Of a DNA stretch of 64,000 nucleotides, positions 14,970-22,252 are shown piece by piece. Below the pieces are notes generated by a model that was not told the origin of the DNA, did no database searches, and worked only from the letters and a program-made list of their open reading frames with translations. How positions within the stretch are numbered: position 1 is the stretch's first letter; each line of letters opens with the position of its first letter. Location: assembly GCA_963733105.1 (NCBI GenBank), contig CAVTCB010000020.1, positions 271,425-335,424 of the forward strand, written 5' to 3'. Both the position numbers and the translations under genes were made by a program. This DNA is from JAFAYN01 sp963733105 (lineage in GTDB: Bacteria > Gemmatimonadota > Gemmatimonadetes > Longimicrobiales > Longimicrobiaceae).

Positions 14970-15830
14970 TCACGCAACCACTTCCAGGGCCTCCGCAAGC
15001 TGGGGGAGGACGTGTCCGAGGCGGCCCTCCACCTTCACGGCGGCCCCTTCGTCGGCCCGGGTGGGGCCCAGGTTGACGACGGCGACGGGGACGCCCTGCT
15101 CCCGGGCGCGGTAGACGAAGCGCCGGCCGGAGTAGACGTGGAGCGACGAGCCGGCGACGAGGAGCACCTCGGCCTCGGCGAAGAGGCTCCACGCCCGCTC
15201 CACGACGGCCGGCGGGACGTTCTCGCCGAAGAAGACGACGTCGGGCTTGAGGACGCCGCCGCACGCCTCGCAGGCGGGGACGCGGAAGCTTTCCAGGGCC
15301 GAGGAGGGGATCTCGGCGTCGCCGTCCGGGGCCGTCTCGACGCCGGCCAGCCGCTCCTCCCACCCCGGGTTCATCTCCAGGAGCCGGTCCTGGAAGCCGC
15401 TCCGCGGCCCGGCCCGTCCGCACCCCAGGCACCGGACGGAGGCCAGCGAGCCGTGCAGCTCCACCACCCGTCGGCTCCCCGCGGCGTGGTGCAGCCCGTC
15501 CACGTTCTGGGTGATGACGCCGCGCACCGTGCCCTGCTCTTCCAGGCAGGCGAGGGCGTGGTGCGCGGCGTTGGGGCGCGCGGCGGAGAAGCGGGGCCAC
15601 CCGGCGGCGCTCCGCGCCCAGTAGCGGGTCCGCGCGGCCTCGCTGCGCACGAAGTCCTGGTACTGGACGGGGGTCCGGGTGCGCAGGCTCCCCTCCGGCC
15701 CGCGGTAGTCGGGGATTCCCGACTCGGTGCTGCACCCCGCCCCGGCCAGCACCACGGCGCGCCGGCCGCGGAGCAGCTCCACGAGGGCCTGCAGGGATTC
15801 GAGTTCGGCGGGAGGGGACAGGACGGACAT
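14970..15830 (-). CDS. Sir2-family NAD-dependent protein deacylase
   Basis: A 286-residue sirtuin. NAD-binding motifs VVLAGAGCSTESGIPDYRG (about 28-46) and TQNVDGLHHAAG (about 110) are followed by the catalytic-His segment VVELHGSLASVRC. The zinc site is CLGC and, after an insertion, CEAC (both CxxC pairs present). VVFFGENVP and VAGSSLHVYSG complete the Rossmann core. It uses NAD+ to remove acyl groups from protein lysines. The start at 15830 is preferred because the preceding in-frame region is not conserved. It lies downstream of a GNAT acetyltransferase gene on the same strand, but 43 nt away, so functional pairing is only suggestive. Confidence 0.92.
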   Translation of the reverse strand: MSVLSPPAELESLQALVELLRGRRAVVLAGAGCSTESGIPDYRGPEGSLRTRTPVQYQDFVRSEAARTRYWARSAAGWPRFSAARPNAAHHALACLEEQGTVRGVITQNVDGLHHAAGSRRVVELHGSLASVRCLGCGRAGPRSGFQDRLLEMNPGWEERLAGVETAPDGDAEIPSSALESFRVPACEACGGVLKPDVVFFGENVPPAVVERAWSLFAEAEVLLVAGSSLHVYSGRRFVYRAREQGVPVAVVNLGPTRADEGAAVKVEGRLGHVLPQLAEALEVVA

Positions 15831-15873
15831 GGCACCTGGAGCTGCGCGTGGATCGATCTCGGCGACGCCCTTT

Positions 15874-16452
15874 CTACCAGGCGTCTCGACGGTCGTTCCT
15901 GTGCGGCCGCTCCCGCCACTCGCGGGCGAGCAGGGCGTAGAGGTACTCGTCCCCCCAGCGCCCCTTGAACCACACGTTCTCCAGGAAGTGCCCCTCCCTC
16001 CGCATCCCCACCCGCTCCAGCAGCGCGACGGCGGCGGCGTTCTCGCAGTCCACGACGGCGACGACGCGGTGCAGCCCCAGCTCACCGAAGCAGAAGTCCA
16101 GGAGCCGCTCCACGGCCTCGCGGCCGAAGCCCCGCCCCTGGTGCTCCCTCGCGAGCGTGAAGCCCACCTCGGCGACGCGCGGCTCGTCCGGCTGCACGTG
16201 CAGCGCGCAGTCGCCCAGGAGCGCGCCGGTGTCCTTTGCCTCCACGGCGAACTGGAACCAGGTGCCCGGGACGCCGGGGTCCAGCCCGAGCTGCTTCGCC
16301 AGGAACGCCTCGCCGTCGGCTTCCGTGAAGCTCTCCCAGCTCTGGTAGCGGGCCACCTCCGGGTCGGCGCGGTAGGCCACGAACGTGGGGAGGTCCGCGC
16401 GGGTGAAGCGGCGCAGCCGCAGGCGCGGGGCGTCGAGGAAGGTGAAGGTCAC
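15874..16452 (-). CDS. GNAT-family N-acetyltransferase (RimJ/RimL type)
   Basis: A 192-residue acetyltransferase. RLRLRRFTRADLPTFVAYRA at the start, AEVGFTLAREHQGRGFGREA (the acetyl-CoA motif A, QGRGFG) and AVVDCENAAAVALLERVGMR are typical of RimJ/RimL-like enzymes that acetylate N-termini or small amines. The GTG start at 16452 overlaps the TGA of the upstream methyltransferase by four bases (GTGA), so it is the third gene of a coupled operon: membrane protein, methyltransferase, acetyltransferase. The substrate is unknown. Confidence 0.85.
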   Translation of the reverse strand: MTFTFLDAPRLRLRRFTRADLPTFVAYRADPEVARYQSWESFTEADGEAFLAKQLGLDPGVPGTWFQFAVEAKDTGALLGDCALHVQPDEPRVAEVGFTLAREHQGRGFGREAVERLLDFCFGELGLHRVVAVVDCENAAAVALLERVGMRREGHFLENVWFKGRWGDEYLYALLAREWRERPHRNDRRDAW

Positions 16453-17078
16453 GGGGGCCGGGTGAGGCACCAGGTGGTCATGGCGCGGAGGTTCTGCACG
16501 TTGGTGGTCTTGATCGGCTCCGCGAGCGCGGCGCCGAGCCGCTCCGTGCGGTCGAGCAGCCGCGCCTCGTCCATGAGGAAGCGCGTGCTCCCGTCGGGGA
16601 GGCGGTACCGTCCGTCGGAGACCGGCTCCACCCGCGCCTCGATCCCGATGCTGGTGGCGAGCCGGGCGAACAGGAACCCGCCCGGGCGGAGCACCCGCCA
16701 CATCTCCGCGAGCATCCGGTCGAAGTGCTCCTGGTTCCTGGCGAAGTGCAGCACCGCGCTGCTGAGGACCACGTCCATGCTCCCGTCCTCGAAGGGGAGG
16801 GCGTCCACCTCGGCCGCCTGGAAGCTCTCCGCGGGGAGCCGGGGCGCCAGGCCGGCCGCCAGGCGGCGCACCCGCTCCACGGCACCCGCGTCGCGGTCCA
16901 CGGCGAAGACGTCGAACCCGCTCCGCAGCAGGTAGACGAGGTTGCGCCCGGAGCCGCACCCGGCGTCCAGCACCGTCCGCACGGAGTCGAAGCGCCCCTT
17001 GAGCAGCTGGTCGAAGAGGTAGACGTCGATCTCCCCGAGCGAGGCGCGGAGGTCGGCGGAAGGGGTGCGATCGCTCAT
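16449..17078 (-). CDS. Class I SAM-dependent methyltransferase
   Basis: A 209-residue protein with a Methyltransf_11-type core: VRTVLDAGCGSGRNLVYLLR (motif I, about 36-55), DVFAVDRDAGAV (motif II), DALPFEDGSMDVVLSSAVLH (motif IV) and LRPGGFLFARL. The C-terminal segment includes RYRLPDGSTRFLMDEARLLD, as in UbiE/YcgJ-like enzymes. The start codon overlaps the upstream membrane-protein gene (ATGA), and the stop overlaps the downstream acetyltransferase start. The substrate cannot be inferred from context. Confidence 0.85.
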   Translation of the reverse strand: MSDRTPSADLRASLGEIDVYLFDQLLKGRFDSVRTVLDAGCGSGRNLVYLLRSGFDVFAVDRDAGAVERVRRLAAGLAPRLPAESFQAAEVDALPFEDGSMDVVLSSAVLHFARNQEHFDRMLAEMWRVLRPGGFLFARLATSIGIEARVEPVSDGRYRLPDGSTRFLMDEARLLDRTERLGAALAEPIKTTNVQNLRAMTTWCLTRPP

Positions 17079-17452
17079 GGACGTCGAGGGGAGGAGCGGC
17101 GCCGCAGCAGCCGCCGCACGACCGCCCATTCCGCAACGCAGAACAGGAAGTAGATGGCGACGTTCGCCCAGAAGGCGTCCGCGTGGAAGTGGTCCATGCC
17201 GAGGAGCGCCCCCGTCAGGTCGGCGCTCCCCACGGGGGAGATCCCGTGGAAGTCGGAGACGTAGGGGAGCGGGAAGCCGATGACGACCACCGGCCGCGCG
17301 CACGACGCGGGGGCGGGCGGGCAGTCCCAGTCCTGCACCTCCAGGCGGGTGCGCTCCACCAGGCTCGACGCCAGGGTCAGGACGAGGGCGGCGCCGCAAA
17401 GGACTAGGATGGGCTGAGGCCAAGCTTGAGGCAATGAAAGTTGGAATCGCAC
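17075..17452 (-). CDS. Small membrane protein, 5' end at island junction
   Basis: A 125-residue protein with hydrophobic segments near residues 14-30 (ILVLCGAALVLTLASSLVE) and 95-110 (VAIYFLFCVAEWAVV). It has no recognised domain. Its ATGA overlap makes it the first gene of the membrane protein/methyltransferase/acetyltransferase operon. About the first 15 codons, from the GTG at 17452, fall in the low-G+C sequence of the adjacent island, while the rest has the high-G+C codon use of the chromosome. The native start may therefore have been replaced when the island was gained, and the true N-terminus is uncertain. Confidence 0.6.
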   Translation of the reverse strand: MRFQLSLPQAWPQPILVLCGAALVLTLASSLVERTRLEVQDWDCPPAPASCARPVVVIGFPLPYVSDFHGISPVGSADLTGALLGMDHFHADAFWANVAIYFLFCVAEWAVVRRLLRRRSSPRRP

Positions 17453-17643
17453 TTAATTTAAGCCGTACCGATCCTGTCTCGATGACAAATAGTGGACAGT
17501 CGCTGATCAGGGATAGCACCACCAGAGTCACCCTCGCAACGCTAAGCGAGTGCCGGTGGGATGACACCAAGGAGTTTCTCTACTGTGTGGGTGCTTTGAT
17601 GCCCTAAGCTACAGTCTGGCTCCGGAGTCTCCTGTTAACGTGC

Positions 17644-18114
17644 TCAGAATTGCCAGTTATTACGGGCGAGGAATCCCTCGACATCTGTGTACTCAACAGA
17701 AAAGTGCTCACAGACATTTGGGATCTTTGCCGCATTTGGCTTAATCGCCTCCTCAGTTATGACACAGCCCTCACGTACCTTTGCGCATGCAACCACAAAC
17801 GGATCAGCAACAGGAGTGCCCTTCAGTCGTTGCTTTTCTCCGACGAGCATACGAAAGTGAGGAACGCGAAAAATCTCCGCTACAAATTCTGTCTCAGCCT
17901 GTGTAGGTGCGAGGAACAGCTCACGGTGATGATCAACCCATTCTAGGAGCCAGTCCTTACCATTAAGTTGCTGCAACTCATTATAGACTTCCCGAACAGA
18001 GACTATTTCCCCGGCCGTCACTGCTGACTCGAAACGCTCCCAGAAAGTTGGGAATCGAGCAGGATAGTAGTTTCCAAGGACACACAAGCTATTGGTATCA
18101 AAAACAAAGAGCAT
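17644..18114 (-). CDS. DUF4411 PIN-like putative toxin
   Basis: A 156-residue protein. It begins MLFVFDTNSLCVLGNYYP, with the first PIN acidic residue in FDTNS; a conserved Glu lies in VREVYNELQQL, and KGTPVADPFVVACAKVREG followed by KPNAAKIPNVCEHF is diagnostic of DUF4411. PIN domains are Mg-dependent RNases and common toxins. The gene starts 3 nt after the ImmA/IrrE stop, the arrangement expected of a type II toxin with its antitoxin/regulator upstream. Its codon use is low-G+C like the rest of the island. Confidence 0.85.
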   Translation of the reverse strand: MLFVFDTNSLCVLGNYYPARFPTFWERFESAVTAGEIVSVREVYNELQQLNGKDWLLEWVDHHRELFLAPTQAETEFVAEIFRVPHFRMLVGEKQRLKGTPVADPFVVACAKVREGCVITEEAIKPNAAKIPNVCEHFSVEYTDVEGFLARNNWQF

Positions 18115-18117
18115 GGG

Positions 18118-18837
18118 TCAGCTCGTTGCGTGCTCAAGGTAGAAACGTTCTAACCCCGGGACACTACTTTCTCGGACTCCTAAGTACTCCGCCAGCTGAG
18201 GCGTAGTAATCATACCTTGGTAGAAACGGGAAAATGCAAGCCGCAAGTAGTTCTCACCAAGGTAGGTAGCCGTCGTCGCATAGTAATTACCTCCCCCTGG
18301 TGTAGACTTATTAGCCTCACCTTCAGACCGCCACCGTTCGACACGGCTCTGCATATCAGCACGTGTCAGAAAACCTAAATCAGATAAGCGTCGGGCAATG
18401 ACCTCACGAGAGACTTTGTACTCTTGCGCAAGCTCATGAAGCACAGCATCGGTGAAAGTCACATCAGCGACACGTATTCTCAGGTCATCTTCGGGCACCA
18501 AAAACTCGGCAGCGAATCGGTTACAAAACACCTCTATTTCACGGGCCTCTCCACGCAACGCACCGATATAACTATCGTCCGCTTTGGTAACCCCCCCTGT
18601 CTTTGCAAGAATGTGAGCAAGCTCATGAAAGAGCGTGAAGATTTGCCGTACTGGCGCAGTACTGTTGTTCAGAACGATAACGGGGAATTCAGAATCGTAG
18701 AGACAAAAACCTGAAACTTCACGCTGCTTGAATGTGTTCTTAAACACAAAGATCCCATGAGACTCGACGGCAGATCTCCAGCCCTTCAAAGCCTCTTCAT
18801 TCGTGCGCCATCTGCTAATTTGCTGGGCTAAGCTCAC
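18118..18837 (-). CDS. ImmA/IrrE metallopeptidase domain (3' part of a split Xre-ImmA gene)
   Basis: A 239-residue reading frame with the zinc-peptidase motif HELAH (IFTLFHELAHILAKTGGV) and EIEVFCNRFAAEFLVPEDDL, as in COG2856/IrrE. The nominal GTG start overlaps the Xre stop (GTGA). Conserved family sequence continues upstream of this GTG in the same frame (ADEVRSRLGVSLAQQISRW). So the start is probably artificial, and this is the C-terminal half of a normally single Xre-ImmA protein, separated by a one-base frameshift near 18,890-18,905. Confidence 0.8.
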   Translation of the reverse strand: MSLAQQISRWRTNEEALKGWRSAVESHGIFVFKNTFKQREVSGFCLYDSEFPVIVLNNSTAPVRQIFTLFHELAHILAKTGGVTKADDSYIGALRGEAREIEVFCNRFAAEFLVPEDDLRIRVADVTFTDAVLHELAQEYKVSREVIARRLSDLGFLTRADMQSRVERWRSEGEANKSTPGGGNYYATTATYLGENYLRLAFSRFYQGMITTPQLAEYLGVRESSVPGLERFYLEHATS

Positions 18838-19286
18838 ACCAAGTCGAGACCGAACTTCATCAGCGATACGCCGTACATCGTGCGCTGTATCAGCCGTACT
18901 TCACGGAAAATCTGATTGGGGGCCGGATTTTGTTGCCCCGCCAACTCACGAAGTGCAAGTTGAAATGCCTGAGCCTCACGGATTCGATACCGCGTTTGTG
19001 GCACTAAGTCGCGAATCTCGAACTCAGGCAGTGTACGAAACGAGTGTTCTGGTTCCTGTTCTGCAGGAGGTGAGGGAAAGAAGAAGAGTGCAATTGGGCG
19101 CCGAAAAACATTGTACGCAAGTTTCTCCAACTGCGGATAGGTGGGCGTAGACTCACCCGTCTCCCAACTCGCAACAACGCTAGGATCTTTTTGGAGATAG
19201 TTCGCAACATCCACGAGCGACATACCTGATCGCTCGCGTGCCCAAATCAGCATCTCAGGGTTGATTCCGGACAGCTTCTCTGGCAT
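18834..19286 (-). CDS. Xre-type HTH domain (5' part of a split Xre-ImmA gene)
   Basis: A 150-residue frame. MLIWARERSGMSLVDVANYL and VVASWETGESTPTYPQLEKL form the Xre helix-turn-helix, and FRRPIALFFFPSPPAEQEP is the linker characteristic of HTH-ImmA/IrrE fusions. Homologous sequence ends near IFREV; the last 18 or so residues are out-of-frame reading. In the +2/-1 frame the same DNA gives STADTAHDVRRIADEVRSRL, which fits the family. This domain probably represses the operon through the palindrome at 19293-19303 just upstream of its ATG. Confidence 0.8.
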   Translation of the reverse strand: MPEKLSGINPEMLIWARERSGMSLVDVANYLQKDPSVVASWETGESTPTYPQLEKLAYNVFRRPIALFFFPSPPAEQEPEHSFRTLPEFEIRDLVPQTRYRIREAQAFQLALRELAGQQNPAPNQIFREVRLIQRTMYGVSLMKFGLDLV

Positions 19287-19292
19287 TCAAGT

Positions 19293-19303
19293 GTCTGACA
19301 GAC
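19293..19303. promoter_or_regulatory. Probable operator of the Xre-ImmA-PIN operon
   Basis: GTCTGACAGAC, a perfect 11-bp palindrome around one central base, lies between the predicted -10 box and the Xre ATG. Position and symmetry suit autorepression by the Xre dimer. Confidence 0.55.
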
Positions 19304-19327
19304 GTGAACTCGCCGTGCAACTCCGAG

Positions 19328-19356
19328 AATATAGCGAATCCCCTTTCTCTAGACAA
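19328..19356 (-). promoter_or_regulatory. Sigma-70 promoter of the Xre-ImmA-PIN operon
   Basis: On the minus strand TTGTCT (19356-19351), a 17-base spacer and TATATT (19333-19328). Transcription would start near 19,321 and give a leader of about 35 nt containing the palindrome at 19293-19303. This is one of the clearest housekeeping-type promoters in the window. Confidence 0.7.
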
Positions 19357-19464
19357 TAAACAGGTCTAACCGTCGGAGGTGCCACGTCTGGCAAAAATAT
19401 TGTGGTCACAGAGCACGCTCGTCTCGCAGACATGCCGATCCGAGCGGAACTGCCTTTATCCCCC

Positions 19465-20283
19465 TCAGCGCCCCTTCTCGATGGCGTCGCGGGCGATGCG
19501 GTCCACCACGCCGGGGGCCACCAGCTTGAGCCATCGCCCCACCTTCGCGCGCCCCGTCATCACCACCTCGCGCCTCCGCGCCGCCGCGCCCTCCGCGATC
19601 CGCCGGGCACACTCCTCCGCGGTCATCACCTCGCCCTCGCGGACGGGGCTGTTCCCCGTGCCCAGCGGGCGCCCGTCCGGGCCGAAGGCGCGCTCGCGAA
19701 TCTCGGTGTGCACGAAGCCGGGGTAGACCATGGTGACGGTGACGCCGGTGCCGTGCAGCTCGATGCGGAGCGAGTCGAAGAACCCCGTCATGGCGTGCTT
19801 GCTGGCCGCGTAGGCGCTCCGCGTGGGGATGCCGTTGAGGCCGGCGAGGCTGGACACCCCCACGATGCGCCCGCGCGAGCGCCTGAGGTGCGGGAGCGCG
19901 TGGTGGGTGCAGAACACGCTCCCCAGGTAGTTCACGCGCATCAGCCGCTCGAAGATGGACAGGTCGGTGATCTCGTCGAAGCGGGCCCACATGCTGAGGC
20001 CGGCGTTGTTCACCAGCGTGTCCACCCGCCCGTACTCCTCCACCGCGCGCTCCACCAGCGCCCGGCACTGCGCCTCCTCTCCCACGTCCGTGGGGACGGC
20101 GATCGCCCGCCCGCCGCGGGCGCGGCACTCCGCGGCCACCTCCTCCAGCCGCGCCGCGTCCCGCGCCCCCAGCGCCAGCCACGCCCCCTCCCCCGCCAGC
20201 CGCCGCGCCAGCTCCGCCCCGATCCCGGCGGAGGCGCCGGTCACGACGACGGCGCTCTCCCGGAACACCCCCGCCCCGGCCAC
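19465..20283 (-). CDS. Short-chain dehydrogenase/reductase
   Basis: A 272-residue classical SDR. The cofactor motif VVVTGASAGIGAELARRL lies near the start, NNAG (TLVNNAGLSMWARF) about residue 95, the catalytic Ser in RIVGVSSLAGLNG and YAASK (SAYAASKHAMTGFF) about residue 160. The C-terminal amphipathic stretch (AKVGRWLKLVAPGVVDRIAR) resembles DHRS7-like SDRs that associate with membranes. The GTG start is 7 nt after the stop of the beta-propeller lipoprotein gene, so the two form an operon. The substrate is unknown. Its 3' end borders the low-G+C island. Confidence 0.88.
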   Translation of the reverse strand: MAGAGVFRESAVVVTGASAGIGAELARRLAGEGAWLALGARDAARLEEVAAECRARGGRAIAVPTDVGEEAQCRALVERAVEEYGRVDTLVNNAGLSMWARFDEITDLSIFERLMRVNYLGSVFCTHHALPHLRRSRGRIVGVSSLAGLNGIPTRSAYAASKHAMTGFFDSLRIELHGTGVTVTMVYPGFVHTEIRERAFGPDGRPLGTGNSPVREGEVMTAEECARRIAEGAAARRREVVMTGRAKVGRWLKLVAPGVVDRIARDAIEKGR

Positions 20284-20290
20284 GCCGCCC

Positions 20291-21328
20291 TCAGCGCGCC
20301 GTGAGCGGCGACCACGCCATCCCGTCGGGCCCCGCCCCGGTGCGGATGCGGCCCAGCACCCGGCGCTCGCGCAGGTCCACCACCGCGATGGCGTTCCCCT
20401 GCATCAGCGCCACGTAGGCGCGCGCCCCGTCCGGGGCCACCAGCACCCCCACGGGGACCGGGGCGCCGCGGGGGTCGTCCCCCAGGTGCAGCACGGCCAG
20501 CTCGCGCCGCGCCGCCGCGTCGAAGATGCGCAGCTCCCCCGATTCCGCGTTGGACACCAGCGCCTGCTTCCCGTCGGGGGTGAGCTTCACCCGGATCGGC
20601 ATGGTGGCCGAGGCCACGGTGCCGCGGGGCTCCAGGGTGCGCGCGTCCAGCACCGCCACGGCGTTGCGATCGCGGCTCCCCACCCACAGCTCGCGCCCGT
20701 CCGGCGACAGGTCCATGGCTTCCGTCCCGGGGCCGGTGTCCACCGAGCGCACGAGCTCGCCCCGCTCCAGGTCCAGCAGGCTCACGCTCCCCGAGCCCAG
20801 GTTGGCGGTGAAGGCGCGCTTCCCGTCCGGCGTCACCACCACCATGTGCGACACGCGGGCCTGCGTGGGGATGGCGCGCTCCACCCGCCCCGCGGCCACG
20901 TCCACCAGGAGGAGCGACCCGCTGGCCTCCGTGGTCACCGCCACTCGGCGGCCGTCGGGGAGCCAGACGATCCCGTGCGGCCGTCGGTGCTCGCCCAGGT
21001 CGATGGTCTTGACCGCGCGGCGGCCGGCCAGGTCCAGCACCGTGAGCGTGTTCCCCGGCGTCTGCGCGCCGTAGTCGGCCACCACGGCGGTGCGCCCGTC
21101 GGCGGAGACGGCCACCTCGTGCGGCCCCACTCCCGTGGGGATGGTGGCGTACGTCTCGCCCGTGGCGAGGTCCACCAGGGAGGCGCTCGCGGCGGACTTG
21201 TTGAGCACGATCAGCGTCCCCGTGCCGCCGGTGGGCGCCTGCTGCTGCGCGGAGGGGGCGGAGGGGGCGCACGCGGCCAGCGCGGCGGCGGCGCACAGGG
21301 AGCGGAGGGCGAGCGGGAGCGAGGGCAT
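20291..21328 (-). CDS. YncE-like beta-propeller lipoprotein
   Basis: A 345-residue exported protein. The signal peptide ends AAALAAC (lipobox). About seven repeats follow of the form xxVSxDGRxxxVxxxxxxxVxVxDxxxxxxxxxI (HEVAVSADGRTAVVADYG, HMVVVTPDGKRAFTANLGSG, MDLSPDGRELWVGSRDRN), typical of YVTN/YncE propellers. These periplasmic or surface proteins mediate binding; no enzyme motif is visible. It is the first gene of an operon with the SDR and is divergent from the HTH-like gene at 21475, sharing a 146-bp regulatory region. Confidence 0.82.
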   Translation of the reverse strand: MPSLPLALRSLCAAAALAACAPSAPSAQQQAPTGGTGTLIVLNKSAASASLVDLATGETYATIPTGVGPHEVAVSADGRTAVVADYGAQTPGNTLTVLDLAGRRAVKTIDLGEHRRPHGIVWLPDGRRVAVTTEASGSLLLVDVAAGRVERAIPTQARVSHMVVVTPDGKRAFTANLGSGSVSLLDLERGELVRSVDTGPGTEAMDLSPDGRELWVGSRDRNAVAVLDARTLEPRGTVASATMPIRVKLTPDGKQALVSNAESGELRIFDAAARRELAVLHLGDDPRGAPVPVGVLVAPDGARAYVALMQGNAIAVVDLRERRVLGRIRTGAGPDGMAWSPLTAR

Positions 21329-21370
21329 CTGGGCCTTCCGGTGTGGAGGTGAGAGCGGCCGGGGGCTCCC

Positions 21371-21399
21371 TTGCGGGTGCCCCGGAACGACCGTAAAGT
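21371..21399 (+). promoter_or_regulatory. Candidate sigma-70 promoter of the HTH-like gene
   Basis: TTGCGG (21371-21376), 17 bases, TAAAGT (21394-21399). It faces the gene at 21475 and lies in an unusually A/T-rich stretch for this genome. Three copies of T[A/G]TACAG lie at or just after the -10 box. Confidence 0.5.
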
Positions 21400-21438
21400 G
21401 TACAGTGTAACGACCCCGACGGTATACAGATTGTACAG
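21399..21438. promoter_or_regulatory. Three TRTACAG repeats in a divergent promoter region
   Basis: TGTACAG at 21399, TATACAG at 21423 and TGTACAG at 21432, the last two 9 bp apart. They overlap or follow the -10 box of the rightward promoter and lie upstream of the leftward lipoprotein gene, so they may bind a regulator of one or both genes, possibly the HTH-like protein itself. Confidence 0.4.
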
Positions 21439-21474
21439 GGCGGAGACCCGCCGAAGCGCCCGCTCCTGGAGCGG

Positions 21475-21924
21475 ATGCGCAGCTTCGTCGCGGTGTACGT
21501 CCGCTCCACCTCCCTCCGCTTCGTCTCCGAGAAGAAGCTGGACGGCAGGGTGGCGCACGGCACCATCGACAACTTCATCCACGGCTCCGAGCCGACGTAC
21601 GCCACCCGCCAGCTCCTCCGCAAGCTCTTCCTGGAGGAGTACCGCAAGGAGCTGCCCACCGACCCCGACCCGGAGGTCGTGGCGGTGTTCCTCACGCACC
21701 TCCTCAACCGCATCCCCGACGAGCAGCAGCCCGCCGCCTACGAGCGGACGGTGCTCTCCCTGAGGCACCTCCACGTGGAGATGGGCGTCGAGGTCCCGGT
21801 CTGGCTGGAGAGGGCGGCGGCCCTCTACGAGAGCGACGCCCCGTCCGACCCGCCTCCCCCGCCTCCTCCGCCCCCGGAGGAAAGCATCGAGTACCCCCGG
21901 AAGCCACGCGGCAAGCGCCGCTGA
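21475..21924 (+). CDS. Small HTH-like protein with proline-rich tail
   Basis: A 149-residue protein. The N-terminal TSLRFVSEKKLDGRVAHGTI followed by DNFIHGSEPTYATRQLLRKL resembles a helix-turn-helix of the 'start, test, fail-loop' type found in small predicted DNA-binding proteins. The middle is helical, and the tail carries a run of nine prolines then basic residues (PRKPRGKRR). No signal peptide is present. A good promoter and repeated heptamers lie upstream. The family is not recognised with certainty; DNA binding is an inference. Confidence 0.6.
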   Translation: MRSFVAVYVRSTSLRFVSEKKLDGRVAHGTIDNFIHGSEPTYATRQLLRKLFLEEYRKELPTDPDPEVVAVFLTHLLNRIPDEQQPAAYERTVLSLRHLHVEMGVEVPVWLERAAALYESDAPSDPPPPPPPPPEESIEYPRKPRGKRR

Positions 21925-21995
21925 TACCGAGCTCCGGTTGGATTCGAGCGTGGGTCGTCGGCGGGGCGCTCCCGGGAGTACCCCTCACCCCCCGG

Positions 21996-22022
21996 CCCCC
22001 TCTCCCACAAGGGGAGAGGGGG
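21996..22022 (+). terminator. GC-rich hairpin after the HTH-like gene
   Basis: CCCCTCTCCC and GGGGAGAGGGG pair across ACAA, about 72 nt after the stop at 21924. The same CTCTCCC/GGGAGAG hairpin type recurs in other intergenic regions (32,164-32,191; 44,081-44,108), so it is both a terminator candidate and part of the intergenic repeat vocabulary. The rest of 21,925-22,110 shows no gene. Confidence 0.45.
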
Positions 22023-22110
22023 TGACGCGAGCGGCAGCGTCCGAGCGCCACGGGCACCCCCCTCCCCCGCAAGGGGGGAGGGGAGCACGACAACTACAGG
22101 CACGAACAGC

Positions 22111-22246
22111 AGTTGCGTGAGGGATGCGAGCCCGAAGGGGCGAGACCCGCGTAGTTTGCGGGGCTCGACTCCGTTGGGAACGGTTGTATCGTTCCCTACG
22201 GAGCCGCAGCCCGACCCCCGCGCCAGCGGGGGGCACGCCCGAACCT
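22111..22246 (-). repeat. Dispersed three-hairpin 3'-UTR element, copy R4
   Basis: Read on the minus strand it starts 7 nt after the stop of the aminopeptidase at 22253. Hairpin 3 is GGGAACG-ATACAAC-CGTTCCC: a third distinct stem around the same loop as R1. The trailing hairpin CCCCTCCCCC/GGGGGGAGGGG is at 22060-22084. Confidence 0.85.
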
Positions 22247-22252
22247 CCCCTT

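Larger units (their letters stand above)
17402..19470. mobile_element. Low-G+C island carrying a toxin-antitoxin-like operon
   Basis: Base composition drops visibly (near 50% G+C against about 72% around it) between the first codons of the gene ending at 17075 and the stop of the SDR gene at 19465. The segment holds three leftward genes (Xre, ImmA/IrrE, PIN) with their promoter. No integrase, inverted terminal repeat or tRNA is seen, so the transfer route is unknown. The 191 bp between 17,453 and 17,643 holds no recognisable gene. Confidence 0.65.
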
